DNA of 64,000 nucleotides from Ceratotherium simum simum (lineage: Eukaryota; Chordata; Mammalia; Perissodactyla; Rhinocerotidae). A program made the translations under genes and the position numbers. Below are positions 12,268-25,189 of this stretch, piece after piece. The notes below the pieces were generated by a model that did not search any database, was not told where the DNA came from, and saw only the letters and a program-made list of their open reading frames with translations. Numbering within the stretch: position 1 is the first letter of the stretch; each line of letters opens with the position of its first letter. Where the stretch lies: the NCBI RefSeq assembly GCF_000283155.1, contig NW_004454163.1, positions 4,864,808 to 4,928,807 of the forward strand. The letters run 5' to 3'.

Positions 12268-13469
12268 AATGAATCATGATTAACTTAAAACATTTGGTTT
12301 ATCAGAACACATCATGGTATCAGACTGGAAAAAAAAAAAGCCCAACCATAACTAACACTCAATATCACCAGACCATCCTTTTCTTTCCATATTACGCAAC
12401 ACACCTACTGATCAATTAACTATTTATTCAACTATTTATCCATCATTCAAAAACATTTATTTGGCCCTTAATATGTGCCAAGTAATCTGTTAGTCATGTT
12501 TGAGAATATTTGGTATTATTATAAAATACTTTTAATGTAGATATATAAATGATAGTACACATACTTATATACTATGTGCCTATGTATGTCACATACACAC
12601 AGCATGTAGAAGCATACGACTTGGAAGAACAGTTTTATAATCAGAGAACATCAGGGTAAATATATGTTTGTAGCCGTTAAAATTTTTGATTTCCAGCAAT
12701 AGTAATTGCTTCTTGCTAACTGAATCAAAAGAAAATTTATTATGAGAACATTAGTACCAGGGAATTGGATTGGGAATCTGAGAGGTAAAGACTTGCCTTA
12801 CTTTAAAAAAATACTATGTATTATACATAAATACATATATATGTACAAAAATATATAAATTTTGCCTAGAAACAGAATTTCATGGTAAGGTTGTCTTTGA
12901 AGGGAGAAAAATGGAACTGTTAGGGGAATACAGGAGATACTTAAAGACAATTTATTTACTTTAAAATGATCAAAAATAAATATGATAAAAGTTAAATTTG
13001 TTCCTTTAGTGGCAGGCAGAAATAATTTATTTTTCTATGATACGATCCCACAATAGGAAGGTCAAATGTTCACAAATTATTAAAAAGACTTCACACTTTA
13101 TTTATTTCATCAACAATGAAATTGACTAATATATTCTACTTGCATTCTCCCTCAGTTTAATTTACAACTTCCAAAATTTCTACATTGTTTTAAATCTCCA
13201 AAATTTTATTAGTAGGTTAACTACATATTATTATTAATATTATTATTACTAATACTCCCAAGTAGAAAAGTAAGGGAAGAAGTCACACTTTAAATGAATA
13301 CCAATCGACTGTATTGTGTACAGTTTAATAATTCCTTTGGGAAATAAATAGCAGGTCAATTTTCCATGAAAATGAAACCTTTAAATATGTTAATTTCTCA
13401 TAGTTGAAACATTTTTGAATAACTAAGTACTAATCTGTAAAATGCATATCCATTCATTTATTCATTTAC
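12268..13469. other. Intron, nothing recognised
   Basis: AT-rich sequence between the L1 3' end and the exon donor. No repeat I can name and no RNA gene. Confidence 0.5.
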
Positions 13470-13690
13470 CTCAAATTTTTTTTTTTTATATTCCTTCAGA
13501 GCTTCAAGTTCCTGGTTCCACTTTGAGTTCAGCAGAGGACCAAGTTCACTCATGTAGTCTATGTCTGCTTGAAGCTTGGCATTAGCTTCTTCCAATTTTG
13601 CCTTTTGTTCCTCAAAATATTTTAGTTGATGAGCTTTATCTTCAAGATGCCATTGTAATTCTATAATATCTCTCAAATAGGCCTCATGTT
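13470..13690 (-). CDS. CCDC178: CCDC178 coding exon, coiled coil
   Basis: A 221-nt exon with acceptor TTGTACATCTAG and donor GTAAAT, phase 1 in and phase 0 out. It begins EHEAYLRDIIELQWHLEDKA and continues HQLKYFEEQKAKLEEANAKL, then ..DYMSELGPLL, ..NQELEALKEY and KKKKFE at the donor. The high Glu/Lys/Leu/Gln content with hydrophobics about every 3-4 residues is typical of a long coiled coil. The last Lys residues are encoded by a run of twelve A (plus-strand T at 13476-13487), a slippage-prone site; its length keeps the frame correct. Confidence 0.91.
13476..13487 (-). repeat. CCDC178: Coding A12 homopolymer in CCDC178
   Basis: Twelve T on the plus strand, read as AAA AAA AAA AAA (four Lys) two codons before the splice donor of the exon at 13470. 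Confidence 0.95.
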
Positions 13691-14029
13691 CTAGATGTAC
13701 AATGATAAGAACAAAAGAAAATCTGATTTTAAAACAAAAGCTCCAGAAGGAAGTCTTTATTTGATAATAAATACAAAATATTTGAGTTTCATAAATTACT
13801 TATTTGTGTATCTTCCTAAATCTAAAATAAGTTATTTTAGTATTGCATTATAAAATATATTTCTTTCTTCATTCACCATTGGAGGGATTAAAATATATAT
13901 TTTACAAGTTAATAATTGGTTTTGTATAAATCCCATTTATTACAATGCATATACTGGATTATACACAACCATTCTTTGTAACTCCAAAATAAGAAAAATT
14001 GCAAGAGTAGAGGCCTTCCAAAACCACCT

Positions 14030-14283
14030 AGAAGTAAAATGATGAAATAGGAGTTACAAACATCAGAATAGACAAGGCAAAAATGATTATTATGTTCTGA
14101 TGATACAATTATATATCAAAACAATCAACTGAAAATTATTACAAATGATAAGATAGCTCATATAAAATTAGTACACAAATGTTTATCTATATAAATAAAG
14201 ATTATGTTTGAAAATAGAATAATCTCACTCACAACAGCAAAATTAAAACAAATTAAAATGCATAAATCTAGCAATAACCATTT
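14030..14283 (+). mobile_element. Ancient L1 ORF2 fragment
   Basis: Decayed L1 phrases, such as ..AAAATTAGTACACAAA.. and ..AATAATCTCACTCACAACAGCAAAAT.., match the ORF2 region seen better at 10380-10480. Confidence 0.55.
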
Positions 14284-14289
14284 CCATTA

Positions 14290-15575
14290 TTCTCTTTTTA
14301 ATGAGCCAAGATTTAGTTTTGCATATCTTCTGAATTAAATATTTTCATTATCTCACCATTGTGTTATTGATTTTCTCCTTTTTGTCCTTGTATTTATTTT
14401 TCTAAATTCTAAACTCATATATGCAACAGCTATGAATCCCTCCTTTCTGATGTAACAAAAGCTATTGATTTCCCTTTATGATTTAGCTTTTTCTCACATA
14501 TATGAAGATAAATTTTAATAAATTTTTAATGATATATTCCTAATGTGTTCTAATTTCTTGAATATGTGCAATGTTTGACACCATCACTTCTTACTTTATC
14601 CTCACCAATTAGACAGTAGTATTTTTGTTTTAAAAAGTCAGTCATTATTTTATTAAGTATTACCATTATTATCTCCATCGTGATCTTGTATTAGATATTC
14701 ATTATATCTTCTCATTTTATACTCCATGCTTTTAAATATTTTATTTATATTTTCCTTCTCCTTATGTAGCTGTGATGCATTCCATGTAATTTCTTCAAAT
14801 TTTACAGCTAAATATTACTTTTCTCCTTTTAGTCTAATAAACCATTTAGCCAACCATTGGGTTACTTTTAAGTAATATATTTTTCATTTCCATTTTTGTT
14901 TTCTTTAAAAAATAGTCTCTTAGTCCTTGTTTTTATTTTTAAACTTGTCTTTAGTTCTTGAAACATATTAAACACATTTATTTTACAATCTCATGTAATC
15001 CAATATCTGAAAACTTTTTGAGTAAGACTGTTGTCTGTTTCTACTGATTCACATTCATTGAATCTGGATCTTTGTGTGTTTTATGATATTTGCTATTGAG
15101 CTACTCCTTAGCTTGGAACTTGATCTGAGATAATTCCCTGGTGCCTAGATTGAAGTTTTAGTCTTCCAGAGAAAATCTGTCTTTGCTTCTGCAGATGCCT
15201 AGCTTTACTAGGAACCCATGGAACATTTAAGTGCCATTCTCCACTTAACCATTTTCAGACAACAGACAGCAAAATTTTCAGTCACTAATCTATTTAGATT
15301 AGTACATTAACAATTCTCAGCAATATTGTTTGTTTCCCTCCATTGACTAAGTGAAACAGCAACTTTCTTTGCTGTTCAATCTAAGCAACAGGTTTATTCA
15401 TGATTCACGTTAACGCTAAGGATGGAGACCTTTCATGTCATGACTTCTAATTCCATTTGTCATTTGGGTGAGCCTTAGGCTTTAACTCCAGTCTCCCGGA
15501 CCAGATAGATATATCAAAATGGGGACTAGAGGATATCAGTGTTTCAGGGACTCCCTCAAGGCTGAATCTGACATT
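14290..15575 (-). mobile_element. Probable 5' region of an old L1M/HAL1 element
   Basis: The order of phrases (..AATCCAATATCTGAAAACTTTTTGAG.., ..TGTTTCTACTGATTCACATTC.., ..TTGCTATTGAGCTAC.., ..AGTCTTCCAGAG..CTGCAGATGCCTAGCTTTA.., ..GGGACTCCCTCAAGGCTGAATC..) fits the reversed 5' region of ancient L1. Similarity is low and from recall. Confidence 0.45.
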
Positions 15576-15579
15576 GATG

Positions 15580-15897
15580 CCTTCGTTGTTGTTATGTGCC
15601 GTCAAGTCAGCTCTGACTCCTGGTGACCCTATGAATGAGTGATGTCCACAATGTCCTGTCCTCAACAGCCCCACTCAGCTTCTGCAGATTCATGCCAATG
15701 GCTTCCTTTATGGAGTCAATCCATCTCATATTTGGTCTTCCTCCTTTCCTGCTGCCTTCTACCTTTCCCTGCATTATTGTCTTTTCCAAAGAATCCTTCC
15801 TTCTCATGATGTGCCCAAAGTAGGATAGCCTCAGTTTTACCATTTTTGCCTCCAGCAATAGACTTAATTGATGCCTGCTTATCTCCAAAAACCCCAT
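15580..15897 (-). mobile_element. RTE-clade LINE 3' remnant (C-terminal ORF)
   Basis: The minus strand has an open frame, 15897-15607, ending in a stop, with the RTE/BovB-like C-terminal signature: ..LSYFGHIMRRKDSLEK.., ..GKVEGSRKGGRPNMRWIDSI.., ..AVEDRTLWTSLIHRVTRSQS then stop. The plus strand shows the matching ..GTGCCGTCAAGTCAGCTCTG..GTGACCCTATGAATGA.. 3' end. It is a 5'-truncated LINE; only about 95 C-terminal residues remain. It could be an old MamRTE copy or a younger RTE. It sits next to old L1M text on its left. Confidence 0.8.
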
Positions 15898-16120
15898 TCC
15901 AAACTTAAATGTTGGTCTCAGGGCATCGCTTAATTTATTGAAAGCTTGCCAGGGTATTTTACATGATTTCTAAAAATCAGAATACATAAACAAAACTTGA
16001 CAATTGAAAACGGACCTTTGATATCATTAGTTTCTTCTCTGATTTCATTTCTTCTCTGAAATCATAGGTGGATATTTAATACCCTACTCTCAACAACTCA
16101 GTGAATAACTAGACAGAAAA

Positions 16121-16406
16121 TCAGATAGAAGACTTGAACAGCACTATCAACCAACTAGACCTGACTGATATTTATAGACACTCTACCTAAAAAGAGCAGA
16201 ATATATATTAATTNNNNNNNNNNNNNNNNNNNNNNNNNNNNNNNNNNNNNNNNNNNNNNNNNNNNNNNNNNNNNNNNNNNNNNNNNNNNNNNNNNNNNNN
16301 NNNNNNNNNNNNNTCAGATAGAAGACTTGAACAGCACTATCAACCAACTAGACCTGACTGATATTTATAGACACTCTACCTAAAAAGAGCAGAATATATA
16401 TTAATT
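16121..16406. repeat. 93-bp identical repeat on both sides of a 100-N gap
   Basis: 16121-16213 and 16314-16406 are identical, with exactly 100 N (16214-16313) between them. This is the mark of two overlapping contigs scaffolded without merging. Confidence 0.95.
16214..16313. other. 100-N assembly gap
   Basis: A round-number run of N flanked by identical 93-bp sequence. Confidence 0.99.
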
Positions 16407-17515
16407 TTGACCACACAGAGAACATTCTCCAGGATAGATAAAATGCTAGGCAATTTTTAGTCGAAATAATTTTAACATGATTGGAAGAATTAAAAAAATT
16501 TTCTAAGCAGACAAAAATATTAAATTAGAAATCAACAGAAAGAAATTTGTGAAAATCCCCAAATATCTGCAAATTAAACAGCAACTTCTAAATAAACAAC
16601 AGGTCCAAAAAGAAATCACTAGGGAATTTAGAAAATATTTTTGAACTAAATAAAATTGAACTCACTGCATATGAACATTTATGAAAAGCAACAAATGCAG
16701 GTCATAAAAGGAAATTCATAGCTTTTAAATGCCTATTCTAGAAAAGAAGAAAAGTATCAAGTAAATAATCAAAGCTTCCACTTCATGAAAAGGGAAAGAG
16801 TAGATTAATTATTCCCAAAACAAGCAAGAGAAAGGAAATCAGAAATCAATTATATCAAAGCAGAAAAACAATAGAAAAATCAAGAAAAGCAAAATTGACT
16901 TTTTTAAAAGATTAACAAAATTGACAAACCTTTTGGCAGACTGACCAAGAAAAAGAGAAAGTACAAATTATCAAAATCAAGAATGAAAAAAAGTCATCTC
17001 TATTGCCATTAGAGAAATTAAAATAATTAAAAGATAATATTATGAACAAGTTTATAAAGCCAGCAAATTAGACAACTAAAATGAAATGGACAAATTCTTC
17101 AGAAGACACAAATTATCAAAACTGACTCAAGAAGAAACATAAAACAGAAGAGATCTAAAACCAGTAAAGAAATTGAATTAGCTATTTAAAATATGCTGAC
17201 AACTTTGGACTTACACAGATGCACATGGATAGAAAACTCATTAATTGGGCCCTGGGTAGAAAAAGAATGATTCCAAGGAAATAAAAAACCCAAACTCGAA
17301 ACTTATGAAGATTTAGAGATCAAAACTCAAGCTAAGAAATTAATATGGTAATTGGTCTAGAACCAGTAAAACTCCTCGGATCCTTATAGAGTCAAAAAAG
17401 CAGCCAAAAGTTTACTGATTTCTATAGAAAATAATAGATGAAGATGAGATCAGTATAAAATACGTAGAAACCATAATAAAAACAACTCAATACCAGGGAG
17501 GATCATCTGAAGCAA

Positions 17516-17920
17516 GATATGATAGATTAGATTGTTGTTCACTATCTTCCCCCTTTAGATAGAAATATTTTCTTGTCACACAGATTCTTGGTTTGGACAT
17601 GTTACTTATTTTGGCTAAAGGATATGAGTAAAAGTGAAAGTATGCCAGTTTCCAGCTAATACCTTGTGGGGCATCCTATGTTTCTACTCACTCTTTTATA
17701 CTTTTGTCATTTGCCATGTGAAAACCATGCCCCTGGGAGCTGCTAGCCAAAGACAAGAGACACACGGAGCAGACCTGAACCCATCAGTCTTGAGCCAAGC
17801 CCACCGGATCTGCAGCCAACCCAGAGACCCATGAGTGAAAAAAATTGCTTATTGTTGTAAGCTATTGAGTTCCAAGGTGATTTATTACAAAGCATTATTG
17901 TAGTAATAACTGATTAATTC
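17516..17920 (+). mobile_element. Ancient LTR-like repeat
   Basis: Its 3' part (..CCATGAGTGAAAAAAATTGCTTATTGTTGTAAGC..TATTGAG..CAAAGCATTATTGTAG..) has the same plan as the repeat at 39940-40365. The subfamily is not named. Confidence 0.4.
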
Positions 17921-20900
17921 ACATGACAAAACAATGTGAAACAAAACAAAATTCAAAGATTGAACATTCTATTAATTACTGAGATCTTCCTCCACGGTAG
18001 AGGCATTCTTGTGAGCATTTATATGGGACCCAATTACCTTTATATTTCATTCTTTCTGAAAGGTCAATCCCCAAAACACTCTCCCAGACTTATTTTCACC
18101 AGTCTTACATTCATGTTCTTTCCAACTCCCTGACCACTGCGCAATCCCTTTTGCCACTTCCCACCTATACTCTGGGCTAATTCTCCTTCATGGTGATTTG
18201 CCTTCACCTCTCCCCTATTGAGCTTGTAACACAGCAGCTCCCAAATTATGTCAACATACCATTTGAATCCATTCATAAACCATGGCTGTGATTTTTTTCT
18301 CTTCTGTCATATGGTCATAGGGAAGTACCCATGGAGCCATAAATGTAGGTTAAGGGAAAGACAGGAAATCTATAGAAGCAGGTACAATGGGAATATCAGG
18401 GGAATCTGAGTCGGTTTATTTGTGCCTTCAGATGCTGCTTAGACATATGTACTCTTTTATTTTTTTAAGGAAACATTGTTATGCACATCTAATTTTATAA
18501 TCTGTAGGATCAAATAGCAGCCAATTCATGATGAAAAACTTATTTCTGGTTATCTTTTTTGATAAGGAGAATAAAAAGCATTTGCTAGATGACTGATGCC
18601 TATTGGGTACAAACGGCTGTCATTTTGGAGAGGGGGACGCAGTGACCAAGCAGAGAGGAAGGTAGCCAGGGGTATAAATATCCCAGCCTCATTCTTCTCC
18701 ATTATCTCCCATGGTCTCTTGTCACTGATTCCCATTGGTTGAACCCAGCAGGAAGACAGAGTGCAAAAGATATCTTTGATGCTGTCTATTATGAATCAGC
18801 CTCACAGGCCACAAAACAAAAGATACAAGCGGACATGGGGTTTTTAGGGGGTGGATGGATCTGGAGAAGTAACCACAAGATATCTAGAAAGAAGTGAATT
18901 TCCTTAATTTTATATAAAAAATTTTTCTTAACTACAAACATCGTACTTAATATTAGGGCTGTTAAGGAGATTAGAAGTTTTTCCTGTCACATATGCTAGG
19001 GACTCTGAGAATCTAAACATTATAAAAATACATAATACTACAATTTGTAAAGAAATTCATAAAATTTAGAGATTATATCCTAAATATATCAATATAATGG
19101 CAGTATATTCCTGAAAGTACTTTTCAAGAATATGTCACAAATAGAAAGCATTTAAGAAAATATAGTAACAATGAATTTAAATTTCATTGCATGTGCTGGC
19201 TATTTAAAATAAAGCAGATGAACATAAATTTCAGTTTTTTAAGTAAATCTTTAATAGTATTGAATAAAATGCAACCCAAGCAATAAATTATCACTAATGG
19301 CAAGAATGTATTCCACCATTCAAAATGCATTTATTAGGTACCTAGAATGTGCACGCACATATCTCAATTTAATTTTTGGTAATTCCTTAAGTAGAACTCC
19401 ATATAGACCCAAAACTACAATATCTAAACACTCTTATAAAGGGTATATGAGATTACATATAAATTGATTGCCAAAAACTAAATAAAATCAGCCCTCAACA
19501 TTGACTTTTCTATTACTACTGACAAGGAAAGTCCTCCCAAACAATTAGTAAAATTGCAGATGACTCCTTGTGGATATGAATATGAATCTGCTCAAGAATC
19601 TACTGGGATCCAGAATTTCCCAGGATGCCTATTCAGACCCTACTGTAGTCTCGGTTGTCTCTAAAACACCAATATATATGTATGTATGTATTTATAAATT
19701 ACATACCTATGCTACTGTTTTAGTAGAGTATGTACATCATAAATATATTCAAAAACCTTGTGAATCAGAACAAATATACCACAAGCCTGAATTATTTATT
19801 TTTATAAACAGCTGTAGATACCAAATATTTTATAAAACACATTACTTTAAAGTGTTAGTAGAAAAAGGTCCACTCTTACCTGAGTTTAGAGTGCTTTTTG
19901 CATAATTTTTATAGTTAACTCTTTAGTAAAAGGTAACAAAGAGCATAGACAAAGGCTGGATTAAATTCATTCCCAGCCTAGGCCCTGGGCCCATTTCCTG
20001 CTTCTTGAGTTCTGCTCCAGAAGGGAGTGAACAAATGGAGAGTTCAAGCCGTGAGCTCAGTATTACTTTAAAAAGAGGAAACAGCCATTAAACCTACATT
20101 TAATTTATTTTATTAAAATAACATAATTGAGGAAATATTGGGTAACTGTATTTTGTCAGATGCAATAAAAAAACGTTAAAACCCAAATCATCAAGAAAAA
20201 AATTAGAAAAAGAATAAAATTTAAAATTATAAAGAAAAGTTCTAATCTTTTCTTGCAACTCCCTGAAATGTGTATACTCCACTTTGGAGACAACAGTTTT
20301 AGAAGACTTATACTATTATAACAAAGGTGTATGTATGTGTTCAATTTGACACATAATTTGAATTAATGGCTATTATTCCAGAGTAATAATTAATAGCACC
20401 TCTTTTACTCTCAAAGGGTCTTGATTTAAATGACAGGTTTTATGGGCACCCTAATATAACCCATTTACAAAGCATATGAATCTTGAATTAAAATTTTCAC
20501 CCTATGATAGTGTAAAAAACTTCCAGAATCAGGTAGTCATGCATGTTTGATAAGGACAGTGTTTGGAGAAGAAAAAATCCAATACCTTTAGACTGACACT
20601 TTACCACAGGTCCCTCACTCTGTAGTCTAAAATACAACATTTCCTTATTGAAAACATCTGTTACCTGCATGACTCTTGGAAACATGTTAAGCTTCACTGC
20701 CTGCTAGAAGTTCCCAAAGAATATTTACTATTGAATTCTCAAAAGCAGATTCATGTAGTTCCTAAAATATCACTTAGAACTCTTATGTTTTCCTAGTTTT
20801 AAAGATGTGGCTAATGACACCAACTAACAATCACTTTTAATTTATAAATTTCTAGTAACTGCCTATTGAAATACTGAAATATAGTAGTCACTATAGGAAA

Positions 20901-21182
20901 TATTTGCCAAATGTTTGCATGCTCCTTGGGTACCATAAATCCCATGGAGTTTCCAACAAATACCAATTAACAGCAGGTCTAGGTTTGCTCAGTGCAGTCC
21001 AGTTGATGCCTGTAAGCTCAGCATTATCATTTATAGCATCTTTCAAAAGTGCACTGGTTTGGATGCAAAATAATATTTTATATTCACTCTAAACAGAGGT
21101 GATTTTTTTATTCAAAACTTCAACTGATTATCCATGCCTCTCCAACAAAGTAAATGGCAATATGAAAAATCTTTATTATTAC
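17921..21182. other. Intron, little recognised
   Basis: Mostly unique AT-rich sequence. A short (TATG)n-like run is at about 19672-19690. No exon-like stretch joins the phase of the neighbouring exons. Confidence 0.5.
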
Positions 21183-21377
21183 CTTTCTGCACAGCTAATG
21201 GGATTTCTTGAAGTTTCCAGATTGACCAAGAATCAATTTTCATGTTAATCTTTTTCTTTCTTGATTTTTGTTGTTTTAAAGCTTCTTCAGCTTCTGCACG
21301 GTCAGTTTCTAGACTTTTAATGAGATGGATGGCCTCTGATAGCAATGTTTCCATTTCCTGCTTTAATTCTGGACACT
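21183..21377 (-). CDS. CCDC178: CCDC178 coding exon, start of coiled-coil region
   Basis: A 195-nt exon with acceptor TTAAAATGCAG and donor GTAATA, phase 1 in and phase 1 out. It encodes ..CPELKQEMETLLSEAIHL, then IKSLETDRAEAEEALKQQ, then a basic run KSRKKK, and ends ..SIWKLQEIPLAVQK plus one base. The METLL..IHLIKSLE segment has heptad-like spacing of Leu and Ile, as expected for a coiled coil; the KSRKKK cluster could break it or bind acidic partners. The frame is fully open across the exon and closes only in the intron past the donor. Confidence 0.9.
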
Positions 21378-23400
21378 CTGCATTTTAAAATAGGAATATG
21401 TATTCACATTTGTTAATGAATCAGCCTATAAACCAGGTGGTGGGAACATGGGTACTAGTTGCATCACTATTCTTTTTAATATTTATATATTTAATAAGAG
21501 GATTTTAGAAAAATGAATTAGTCTTTTAAAGACAGTTTTATTATAATATAATCATTATATTGATTATAACCTTTGAAGAAAGATTCTTAAATGAGTATTT
21601 TATAAAATAATTAGAATAGCTAAATCTCAACCAATATCTTCATGCATAACATCATTTTATCTGAAGGAAAAAAAACATTATTCATAAGCTGTATTACAGA
21701 GTTTTATTTTTAAATTATGCTTGTGTTTCCTTCCATTCTATGAGAAAAGCAAATCATAATGATCAGATAAATACTGAAAAATCCTCAGATGGTTCCTAGA
21801 AACAAGACACTTTATATTCTTTATCTTATCAGAAAATGACATCCCTAGTTAGCCTTGCCAGGAATTCATTCTATTTATTCAGTTATAATACAAATTAACT
21901 CCTTTAATGGGAGATATTTGTGATTCCTGGTTCACAGCTCTGGAATGATATAGTTTAATGTTAACAAAATGATTAACATTGGTATTCATTCGTCTATTTA
22001 TGCAAGAAATGGGGAGTGAGCATGTTATGTTCTAGGCAATATGCTCTCTCTCTGGAGATAGATCAGTAAGGAAGACAGCTAGGGGCCCCACTATGGTGAG
22101 ATTTATCCCTGTAAACAGTGACTTTTGCCAAAATGTGACATGACAAGAAAACATAAAGAAACACACTGTCAAGAAAGACAAAGCCCCCAAAGAGCTGAGG
22201 CTGGAGGAAAAACAGCAAAACTAGATCAAGAAGAAAGGCAACTAACAGACCTTTGTTTTCTTTTGCTTTTGGACAATAAAGACAATGGTTGCCTGCTACA
22301 AGGTACTATTATATAATAGTTGAAAGAGCAAGCTTAGCAGTCACACAGTTTCTACTTCTAATCTAGTGGGCTTATCAAAGAAATTCAGCATGCTGCCTGA
22401 AAAGAATTCTTGATAAACAGGTTTCTCTTTTGTAATGCATAAAACTTCTCTTTTTCTGGACTGGTCCTTTATTTGGTCTCCATTTATTTGGTCTACCGTC
22501 TTCTCTTTTTCAAATTCAATCACATCCTGGACACTTTATATTCTTAATTGTCTTTTTTTTTAACGACAACATACACATTGAACATTGTTCTCCAGCTAAC
22601 TTATGATCCATTCAATTTCTATAACAAGATTTCAATCTGGAACACACAATACAGTTAATGCCACTTAAAATTAAAGCACTTCTCATTGGATATACATGTG
22701 TTTTAACAAAGATATCCATTATGTGTGTACAAAATATCTTTTATACTGTTTCTACAATAGCATTCTAAAATAAATGCTGTATGTATAACTTGGGGTGCCT
22801 CCAATTCATTGTATTTAACATCTCTCAATTTTTTTCCATAATACCCTCTCAGTTAGTTTTACTGTTTCACATTGAGTAAGTGAGAAACCACTTGCAATTT
22901 TTTTTAGCATAAACACTTAATTATAATAAATCGTCCTCATCCTGATACTATCTTGTATTTTTAGAGTCAAATGTACATATATCTACTAAACATAATTGCA
23001 GTTAATGTAACTGTTATTTTGCCCGTTAATATATTAATCTTTTCTCTCAGCATTGGTCATGTGAAAAATTAAGAAGTAATGAATGAGGTTTTATCTTCAT
23101 TGTAGACATAAATTGTGAAAAGGGAAACAATAAAAACAGAGCCTCACTCTGAATGACAACTTTGAATAACAAAATATTTGTGCTTTCAAAAAGTCCTGAG
23201 TTTATTAATTATCCTTCACTAAAGGAAGTCGTTTAACAAATTTTTGTGGCGAGGAGAGGAGGAGGTGTTTAATATAATATCAAGAATATATTCAAATATG
23301 CTGAAGTAATTTTAACACAAAATTTTATACCAGTATATAAGTTATTTAACATTTTGTAAATTGTGACAACAATATTAATCTTAATTTATGTATACTGTAG
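21378..23400. other. Intron, nothing recognised
   Basis: AT-rich sequence with short open stretches only. No repeat family I can name with confidence. Confidence 0.5.
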
Positions 23401-23600
23401 AGCTATGATGCCCAGCATGGTAGCCATGAACCACATGTGACTATTTACATTTAAATGTAAGTTAAACTTCAAAAATTAAATTCCTCAGTCACATTTGCCA
23501 CATTTTAAGGACTCAACAGCTATATGAGGCTAGTAGTTACTCTATTGGACAGTGCGGATATAGAACACTTTATCACAGAAAGTTCTACTGGGCAGAACTT
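23401..23600. mobile_element. hAT-Charlie MITE
   Basis: Contains ..ATGGTAGCCATGAACCACATGTGACTATTTA.. and ..CTATTGGACAGTGCGGATATAGAACA.., the two characteristic inner and outer motifs of a non-autonomous Charlie-type hAT element, and ends ..AGAAAGTTCTACTGGGCAG (decayed inverted terminal repeat). Confidence 0.65.
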
Positions 23601-23858
23601 AACTAAATTAGCTTCTTGAGAGGTGGGCAGGGATCATTATATACTCAGGACCTAGAGAAGCATATGGTATATGATAGTCATTGATAAAAATTTGTTGAGT
23701 AAATGTTTAATCAAATGATATAGAAGGCTTTTTCCTCTATTAGACACTCATAAGAACTATAAAACTCTTAAATGTAATTACATTGAAAATTACTAAATGA
23801 AAAGTCAACGAGTTTTTAAATATAATTACACTTATCTAAGTATGAGGCACAACTCTAC

Positions 23859-23941
23859 CTCTCTCTTCTGGTTTGACCTCTTTCACTGGTGTAACAATAC
23901 TCCAATCTTCTTTCAGGACTTTTGTTGAAGAAGTTCTGCTC
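23859..23941 (-). CDS. CCDC178: CCDC178 coding exon
   Basis: An 83-nt exon with acceptor ATTATGTAG and donor GTAGAG. Its first G completes the Trp codon from the microexon. It then reads SRTSSTKVLKEDWSIVTPVK followed by EVKPEER, and leaves one base that forms Glu with the next exon. The composition (Ser/Thr early, then charged with two prolines) suggests a linker before the coiled coil that starts in the next exon. It enters in phase 2 and leaves in phase 1, agreeing with both neighbours. Confidence 0.86.
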
Positions 23942-25189
23942 CTACATAATGGGAAAGAAGAAACCAACTAATAAAGGAGGGCTGTACTTAAAGTCAGTAA
24001 AACAAATTTTAGGTGATGCTCTTACATTGAATTTTAAATGTTTGTGGTGAAACTTACGATACATGCTAATTCTAGTATATAGGCGATTAATATAGCAAAA
24101 TTCTAATATGTAATGGGCTTTAAACTTTATAGCAAATTAATAGAAATTTAAAATTTGTTACAAATGACCTGAAAATTTTTGAGGGGATATTAAACCAGCA
24201 TTTTTTAAATAAAATTGGTCATTCCTAGACAGTGTTGTTATCAGAAAAAGAAAGTTTATTGAAAATAATTTGAATGAGCTATTGCTCTAATTTCAGTTTA
24301 GCAGTTTCTGGGAAACAAATATAAATTACAAGGAGCAAAATACTATTTCAGATTTGAAGTTAATAAGGTTTTAGAAAAATGTCCAAATTAATAGAAAAAT
24401 GTCCAAATTAAAATGTTATTTCTTTTCTAAAGAATCTTTCTAGCTACAGTTTTTCATGTTGAATAATGAAATAATTCTCATTATCACTATTTCTCTGGTC
24501 CAATTCTTGAGTCCTAGACTAATTTCCATTGAATTTAAAAAGAATTATTTTTCCTCTGATAAAAGTTGTAAGAAAATCAGTACCAACAACAAAGCAAGGA
24601 GTTTCATTTTTATGAAATTATTTTTTCTTATTAAAGAAGCATTACAAATTAAAGTTGTATACACACCAAAAATCATAAAAAATATAAAATAATCCATATT
24701 AATTCACTCTTTTCAAATATAACATAGAATATAACATTTTAGTGATATTTCAATTTTTATAAAATTATAGTCATAAGATTTTGCATGCTGCTTTAGTTAC
24801 ATGACATTGTTTCCTATGTATTTGACTACCACTTAATATTATCATTTAATATTTCATGTTATTTGTCTCATTATTATTCCAGAACTTAATTAGGAAAGTC
24901 TGTCTAACCTGAGGTGAGGGAAATATTCATTATATTTTTGTCCTTTAGTTTTAATTGCATTTTTAAATATTTTTGTTGAATAATGTAATGTATTTTTTCT
25001 TGTTTGTTTCCTTTTAAAAAAAGTAGAAAAATAATTGTCCCAGCATCTATTATTAAATAATTCTCTCCCCACTGACTTGTAATACCAATTACATGATATA
25101 GTAAATTATTATACATAATTAGATCTATTTTCGTGTATTTTATTCTAAAATTCAGTTAAAATTATTTTTTAGACCAGTATAATTTTAAC
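23942..25189. other. Intron, nothing recognised
   Basis: Very AT-rich sequence without identifiable repeat, RNA gene or further exon. Confidence 0.5.

Larger units (their letters stand above)
16075..17170 (+). mobile_element. Ancient L1 ORF2 fragment, interrupted by assembly gap
   Basis: Decayed ORF2 endonuclease/linker region: ..CTAGACCTGACTGATATTTATAGACA.., ..GAGAACATTCTCCAGGATAGAT.., ..CAACAGGTCCAAAAAGAAATCAC... It contains the 100-N gap at 16214-16313 and a duplicated 93-bp flank, so its true length is uncertain. Confidence 0.8.
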
